A stretch of 64,000 nucleotides of DNA from Theristus sp. LFF4_11 (Eukaryota; Nematoda; Chromadorea; Monhysterida; Xyalidae), in the NCBI GenBank assembly GCA_030248135.1, contig JASANC010004863.1, positions 48,833 to 112,832 on the forward strand, in the 5' to 3' direction. Shown one piece after another: positions 57,896 through 64,000 of the stretch; position 1 is the stretch's first letter; each line of letters begins with the position of its first letter. The translations under genes and the position numbers were made by a program. The notes beneath the pieces were generated by a model that worked only from the letters and a program-made list of their open reading frames with translations, was not told the origin of the DNA and did no database searches.

Positions 57896-58758
57896 ATGAT
57901 CAGACGCCAAGACGACGACGAGCACTTCAAACTGAGCCGTTCCACTGGAGGCGACAAACTGACGATGAAAAACGGCTGGGCTATCGGGTGAGTGGAAGAG
58001 TGCATGGTAGCATTGTTTGTTTTTTAATTGGTAAGGTACTAGTCATTTGGTGCTTGTCTTCGTCAGTTTTTCTTTCTGTGAAGCTGATTAGCGGTGTGAT
58101 ACTGTGATCGTCGATCGGTGTGTTCCTTTCGAAAAAGAAGTTTTCAAGCTAGCAAGAAACCCAAGACACGGCTGAATATTTTTTTTGCTTGTACCGCCAG
58201 TGCCAGAGACACACTGCTTCGCGGTTTTCGCACTGTTTTGGGTGTCTTTTCGAAATGATAACACCGGACCTTTAGGATATCTCCACCTAGCGAGCAAATT
58301 GTGTCCCCCGCACTTGCGGTGCCGCGGTGGCAGTCCGCTGCGCAGAACGCAGAAGAATACCGACGACAAAGAAGAAATCAGTGTGCGCATGAACAACACA
58401 GAAAATCCAGCGTGAACAAATCGCAAGCAACAATTGCAATTGCAGGTCATTCGCCAACAGCAACGCAGAGCAGCGGAGCTTCGTGCGCGCGCACGAGACG
58501 ATCGTCTGCGAGCATAAGGTGCACTACGACGAAACAAACCACCACAACAGCAACAACGACAACAACGACGGCATGGACAAACGCGCGCGCTGCCACTGCA
58601 GCCGGACGCTACGTCGCGCGGGTGCACGCTGCTGCTCGGTGCTCTGCGCGCTGTCGGAGGCCGGCTCGTTGTGGGTGATCTGCGCGCTGTTGATCTCGCT
58701 GAGCATTCTCGTGTGCAGCTCCGTTGGACTGGTCATGATGCTGTTGAATGTGTTTTAA
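57896..58758 (+). CDS. Small single-pass membrane protein, unknown
   Basis: Two exons, 57896-57987 and 58446-58758, joined in phase 2 through GTGAGT and TTGCAG; 134 aa. The N-terminal half is hydrophilic (MIRRQDDDEHFKLSRS, then an Asn/His/Asp-rich part). A basic Cys-rich stretch (RARCHCSRTLRRAGARCC) precedes one hydrophobic segment (LWVICALLISLSILVCSSVGL) that ends four residues from the C-terminus at NVF. The Cys next to the membrane could be palmitoylated. The positive-inside rule predicts a cytosolic N-terminus, as in a tail-anchored protein; this is inference. No family recognised. Confidence 0.65.
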
Positions 58759-59243
58759 GATCATATGCAGGCGGTCAAACGCGGAAACTGTGCGCTCGTG
58801 GAGTACGGTATTTATCGGAGTCGGTCTCGACGCGATCTTGTGCCTGCCACCGGGACCGGAGAGGTTTTCTGGAGGGTGGTGAAGCGAATGTGAGTGCACA
58901 TCGGAACGTTTTTTGCAATTGGTGTTGATAATTATCAAGGGATGTCAACGCCCAGATCGTGCCGAGACCGAATACGGTAGATACCGGACTCCGTTGTTTG
59001 ACAGACTTTCGCATTTTGCATTTGGCCATCGCCATAGTCATTTAGTAAGTTTGAACTAGTGGATTACAATAATTTGCTATCAGCGAAAATCAGCTTCGAT
59101 TATCCCTGTTGATGTTTCCGACCTTTTGCCTCAGACATCGCCAATTCTTGTATAACGATTATTTCTATATGACGCTTTATTTCCTATCTCGAGTTTCGAA
59201 CGTGTATCTTGAAAATAAAAGAATTATTTCCAACAGCGATTAG

Positions 59244-62218
59244 TCACGCGAAATACTTTCTCGCAAGGAACGGCTGTTGTTCAGTTGGTGTTAGCGTTCT
59301 GAAGTGAACCAATCTGGTCTCCGGTTGAAACACCACCGACAAAGTCGGTCCAGACACCCGGTCATCATTCGTTGAACGTTCGCTTTCGTCACAATTCGAC
59401 GAAACAACTCCAGAACAAGCGTTTTGTGGAGCACTTTCCAACATCTCAGACACCACTGTAAGCACACGGTCGAGAAAGTTCATGCAGACGTTTGCGGCCC
59501 AGAAATTCTGAAATTAAGAAGAAACTTTTCCATTTTAAACGTTCAAAGGATGCGGTGCACGGTGTTAAAATAGACACAGAAACACCCACAGGGTACAAGA
59601 TAGCCAGAGAAGATCGATTCGATTAATTTGCTGCCAATTTTCGACTGCAACGAATCTGCGGGCCAGGAAACAATTAACAAATCTGAATGTCACAAAAAAC
59701 ACATTTTTCAAACCTGTTGCGCTGGCAACTGCGAGACTCGCAATCGATCCAGCTTCTTGACGACGCCGTCGTCGTCGCGATAGCCGGCCACGATCTGGTC
59801 GATGCCGACTAGAAACGACTGTAGCCACCATTTTATCGACTTGAATCGGTGGAAGTTGTCCAGCTGAGTAAAAAAAAACTTTCGAATCAACCTTCCTGCC
59901 TAAATCGCTCGTTACCTTTGAAAATAACCACTCGCTAAGTGGATGCGCTGACAAAAAATTCTGATTAGCTGCCCGCTTCTAAGTACTCTAATTCTAAATC
60001 CATAATAATTATATGTTTGTAAGATCGTGTCAAGACCAAGGTGACCATGCGGTTTTGTGAGGAGCAATGTTTGACAACATTTTGACTGCGCTTCGGTCCA
60101 GGTCAGCTCAGTGATGATTTACTTGGAAAGGCACTTTTGACTTTCTGAACAGCATTGTGGTTTCAGTAAACTAAACTCCTTGTCGTAAGATAATGAAATC
60201 TTCGCGCAACACGCTTGTGTGTCTGTCTGTCTGTGATTACACACAGTGATCACCTGTCTCTGATTGTCCACCAGCCTGCTCGTTTTCAACTCCACCAGTT
60301 TGCCGTTATTTCGATCAACACAATCCACCTCAGCCGCATACAACAGACGACGTGCGTTCAATTTCGAGCGAAACACAACGCAGCATTGCTCGTTCGCGCT
60401 CACAACGTGCGCTCCTTTCAGACGATCATCGACGTCAACAGACTCCTGGGTGCGTGCTTGAACGAATCGTTGCATTTTTTGCACTCAAATCGCGGACTGT
60501 TTTCAGTTATTTATCAGATATGCAACATGACGTATAATTAACAACCTATCAGCGGACCAACCAATCAGCGCGGAGAACTGTTCATGACTAACCAATCAAC
60601 GCTGAGAATTGTTATGACCAGCCAATCAGCTAGTTGCATATATTAGCGAGTTAGACTGTAGGAACAGAAGAGAAATTGCCATAAATAGCGACACGCCAAT
60701 CACTTAAACCACCACCAAAACAAAAGCAAGTCGTGTGCAAAGAAAGTCTCCCAGGTTTCGGTATGCGTATACGGCACGTCATGTCAGTTGTCGTGTTATG
60801 CCACGCTACCGTCCATCTAAATGTGCCAATGACGTACGTCATCATACGTCACCATGCATTTGCGCTCACCTCATCGCGTTCGCCACTGCAACCAGCCTGT
60901 TCGGTCATGTACCGCTCGAACTTGTATCCGTAATACATGAATCGCAGTTGTTGCACGTCGTCGACGGAAGCGTTTCGTCGCTTCTGAGCGTCCGTCTCAC
61001 GCTCTCGCAGGAAAATCACACCGTCATACGACGTCGCCTCGAACATCCAGTCCTCTCTGAGCAGTGTAACAAATTTATTTTTTTGAAAAATTAGATTTTA
61101 TGGTTTGATCGGTGAAAGCGAATGTCAAACCTGATTATGTCAATGATTGCGGGACCAAAATAAAAGATCATAGCTAGAATTTATTTGTCTCAAATTTTAA
61201 AACAAAAAGCCTGTTGCTGACAGAAAGTAACTTTCTCAAAACAAAAAAAACCACTAACCGTTGTTGGAATGGTGCGCCAGCAATGCGCGTCAGAAGGCCA
61301 CGGAAGCACACAATGTCCGCACCGTAGAAACCTGCGGTTTTTTGTTCGAATTAAAGTGCTCGCCTGAGAAGACAGCGCACTCTCGCAGTCTCTTATAGCA
61401 CAGTAATGTTGCATGCACATATTACACACACAAACACACAGGCACACACACAATTGACGCGACGTGTGCGCACGCGTTTGCTTGTTGAGTGCGCTTTTTG
61501 TGCAACACCCATTTTCAAGCGCACGGAAGAGTGATGTCGATTGGTCAGGCGGGGACCGAAACTTAAAAAAACAGCAAAAAACTCCCGAACGGTCTTGCAA
61601 CAACAGCACCCTCGCAAACATCAAGATCCGACCACCAACACCAACTGTCTTTCGTGCTTTGTTGCGCCGTCTGTTTCGTTGTCATTTTATGCCACTGCAA
61701 CAGCTCCTCAATCGGACCGACCGTAGCGCTCGACGCGCGCTGTCGCGCAAATTCCTCCGCCGAAAATCCAACGTTCAAATCGAAATTTGGCGGCAAACTT
61801 GATTTTGGTTCAAAATCTCTCAAATACAGATCACAGTAGCAGCGCGAATGATTGTTGTCGTTTGACACTACGATCGGCGACACATTACGCTGAGAGTCGA
61901 GTTTGTAAGCGCCAACCTGCAAAACAAAAACATTCTTCTCGTTTTTTTCAGTTCTGCGACTAAATTTTGTAAATATGCGCACAAATTCGAAAATCAGTTT
62001 CATGCTAAAAATTTGGCAAATGGAAAATGATTCCGGCCTGTGAGACACCACAGGATTTACATCGTATGAAAAGGTGAAAAAAGAGCACGGAAACGAACAA
62101 AACCAAAAAAGAGACTGCAAAGATCGGACTTTTCAATGAAACGTAGCCAGACCTGAGTGGGCTGCGCAAACGCTGGAAACGCGCCGTCGTAAATGTCCGG
62201 TCGCGTGGACAGCTCCAT
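59244..62218 (-). CDS. DXO: Decapping and exoribonuclease protein, DXO/Rai1 family
   Basis: Quality-control nuclease that removes incomplete or NAD caps from RNA 5' ends and degrades the RNA. Exons in coding order: 62218-62153, 61916-61646, 61331-61259, 61056-60870, 60445-60254, 59863-59714, 59507-59244. All phases join to 400 aa (human 396). Landmarks: YKLDSQRNVSPIV near the start; FYGADIVCFRGLLTRI; YYGYKFERYM (Glu192 equivalent); AAEVDCVDRNN (Glu234 and Asp236); KLVELKTSRL (Glu253 and Lys255); IKWWLQSFLVGI (Gln280); VAGYRDDDGVV; then NFWAANVCMNFLDRVL. All active-site residues known from mammalian DXO are kept, so the enzyme should be active. The last 60 residues are Ser/Glu-rich. A reverse AATAAA lies near 59176. 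Confidence 0.96.
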
Positions 62219-62563
62219 TTTTGTTATGTTCGTTCAACCTTTTTTGAAGGAAAGAAGTTACTTTCCAGTTGTAAACTGCCAGAAATATGTCAGCCAATAA
62301 TGACATTGATTGGACTAAATGCGCCGTTTGAAAATTCATCCCGTGTGTCGGCTCAACTTTATTGGTCAACCATAGTAAAACAAATTACAGTGAAGATATC
62401 AACGTGAACAATTATGAACAAGATATGTTGTGGAAACTCAAAAGTGAGAAAAGGTTATCAAAAAAATCAGAAGTAACCTCTAACAGCTGACTTTTGACTG
62501 CAATAAATAAAACATCTAGCTGCTCCACGAAATCCAATGAAGTCGATTATTACAACAGTAGCT

Positions 62564-63022
62564 CATAGTTGTTCTAGGGGGGGGCCTGGGGGGGGGGGCG
62601 GCCCCCCCCCCAAAAAATTTTCGAATCTATCTCTATCAAACAGGTTTTTTCGGCTCAGCTATTATCTATCTAAAAAAAATTCTCAGCCAGCTATCTATCT
62701 GAAAATTTTTGTCTTCGAAGACATAAAATGAGTTAATTTTTGACCAAAATTAACTATTTTTGCTCGTAATTCTTGAAAATTTTGCTAATTTTAGGTAAAA
62801 TACGCGTTTATACTTGATTTTTAGTGTATTTTTAGCATTATTTTGCTGTTTTTATAGCTTTTTTTGCGTTTTAGCTATCTATCTATCAAATTTCAAAATT
62901 TTGACCGGCCCCCCCCCCCGCGGCCCCCCCAAAATTTTCCAGCTATCTATCTATCTAGAAAATTTGCTCCAGCTATCTATATCGGCCCCCCCCCCCAACC
63001 CCTCGGCTCTGGAACAACTATG
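62564..63022. mobile_element. MITE with G/C homopolymer tracts, 8-bp target duplication
   Basis: A 459-bp element with ends CATAGTTGTTCTAG and CTGGAACAACTATG, flanked by the perfect 8-bp duplication CAGTAGCT (62556-62563 and 63023-63030). Runs of G and C sit just inside the ends, and ATCTATCT-rich blocks fill the body. Eight-bp duplication suggests hAT mobilisation. A truncated copy lies at 29088-29431. Confidence 0.9.
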
Positions 63023-63274
63023 CAGTAGCTACCTAAATTTATGACCTGGAATCCTTGGAAGAAAACAGTCCTAAGAACAATAACAACAACCAATCACAGT
63101 TCAATCGATAACAACAAAGCACCATCGTTTGGAAGTACAGACTTGTGTTTTCTGAGCTGAAGGCAATCACAAGACAAAGGTGAAAACTCAAACAAAAACA
63201 AGAAAACACAAAAGAACAATTAATCATACATTGCAGAAAGCATTTGGATTCAGAACAAAAAATCACACCGGCCG

Positions 63275-63776
63275 TCACACCAAAAATCTCTCATGCAACA
63301 ATTCGAACACGCGTTCATTCACGACCATCATGATTGCGCCGCCGGGCGCCAGTCGCATCACCTTCGGGACGAACCCTTTGTAGAGCGCCCAAAAGCTGCA
63401 AACATTAAAAACAACACTCTTAAAATTGACACTCGCTCAATGTAATCAAACGATTCTAAAAGCCGATTACCCAAATGATTTCAATCAGATTCACTGTCGC
63501 TTTTTTCTTTGACCGTAACTTCACGCAAAGTCCACTCAACCTTCAACCAATCAGGCGAACCTGTGCAAAATGAAAAAAACCACCGCAAACTTGCCCCTCC
63601 TCCATTCGAACGGTGTTCAACGTTCGAATGCACGTGTGATATTTTCGGACGCCCGCCGGTTGCGGCCCTTGAATGCGACTTTTCGCCACGTCAAATGGCG
63701 TGTTCGCCAGGCACGCCACGAAACCGCCAGCGAAACCGAGCGAAAACTGCCACACGAACGGGCGCTTGTTGGTGCC
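63275..63776 (-). CDS. SLC25A21: Mitochondrial 2-oxodicarboxylate carrier, C-terminal two exons
   Basis: Inner-membrane carrier that exchanges 2-oxoadipate and 2-oxoglutarate. Only the last two exons are in the window: 63776-63595 and 63395-63275; the rest lies beyond 64000. The third mitochondrial-carrier signature is present as PFDVAKSRIQG (P-x-D-x-x-K), in the context NTPFDVAKSRIQGPQP that is specific to the ODC branch. The last exon reads ALYKGFVPKVMRLAPGGAIM and ends shortly after, as in the human protein. The junction keeps phase only if the intron starts with GC (GCAAGT at 63594), which gives EEGFWALYKG and matches the family. The final helix is intact. Confidence 0.93.
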
Positions 63777-64000
63777 CTGTTCAAGATGCAGCTTAGTGTG
63801 TCTGTGAGCGCTCGGGATGAGCCAACCAAATCGCCATTGCTTCTTTCAAAACCGATGTGTCTTCAGATTTTTTTGCACTGCATGCAAAACAGGCTTCAGG
63901 CTTATAGGCTCATAGGCTTCTCGGGATTTATTTACCTAACACCCCCCCCCCTTAGTATTTGCCTGCGGCCTAAATTCGCCGATTTAGCACGCAAGTGGGC

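Noticed and set aside
58088..58627. 179-codon minus ORF rich in Arg and Cys
   Set aside because: It is antisense to the better-supported plus-strand membrane protein exon, whose two exons join in phase.

Overview
This window is eukaryotic and almost certainly from an invertebrate animal. Its genes are split by many short introns (GT-AG, plus two apparent GC-AG). They encode animal families: a Cys-loop receptor, a secreted astacin with CUB and LDL-receptor class A modules, nucleobindin and a neuropeptide precursor. Between them lie hAT-type, pogo-like, Merlin and foldback DNA transposons, a tRNA-derived SINE and satellites. The phylum cannot be fixed from sequence alone. All exon joins were made by eye from splice signals and reading phase.

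Layout, left to right. 1-1934 (+): 3' end of a cation-type pentameric ligand-gated ion channel. 3489-15302 (+): a complete 15-exon secreted astacin metalloprotease, about 654 aa, with a Merlin relic, foldback repeats and MITEs in its introns. 16.1-16.6 kb: a coding-like island that cannot be resolved. 18345-26965 (-): an 11-exon nucleobindin, about 703 aa, with a greatly enlarged Pro/Gln/Gly/His-rich C-terminus and a 2.3 kb hAT element in one intron. 27.0-34.8 kb: a transposon graveyard with two MITEs that have telomere-like ends and perfect 8-bp target duplications. 34987-37252 (+): glyoxalase I, 180 aa, all metal ligands present. 38130-39999 (-): an unrecognised secreted, cysteine-containing protein, about 382 aa. 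42.4-44.5 kb: weak candidate exons around a 222-bp satellite. 44927-46779: a second hAT element. 47-53 kb: repeats and unassigned sequence. 53477-56740 (+): a four-exon neuropeptide precursor carrying four FYSW peptides and one predicted amidated peptide. 57896-58758 (+): a two-exon single-pass membrane protein. 59244-62218 (-): DXO/Rai1-type decapping nuclease, 400 aa, complete. 63275-63776 (-): the last two exons of a mitochondrial 2-oxodicarboxylate carrier (SLC25A21-like), which continues beyond the window.

The genes do not form one pathway. The strongest candidate for something undescribed is the FYSW neuropeptide precursor: its repeats resemble the kinin F-x-S-W core but are not amidated, and the same precursor ends with an unrelated predicted amidated peptide. 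The orphan secreted protein and the nucleobindin C-terminal expansion come next.
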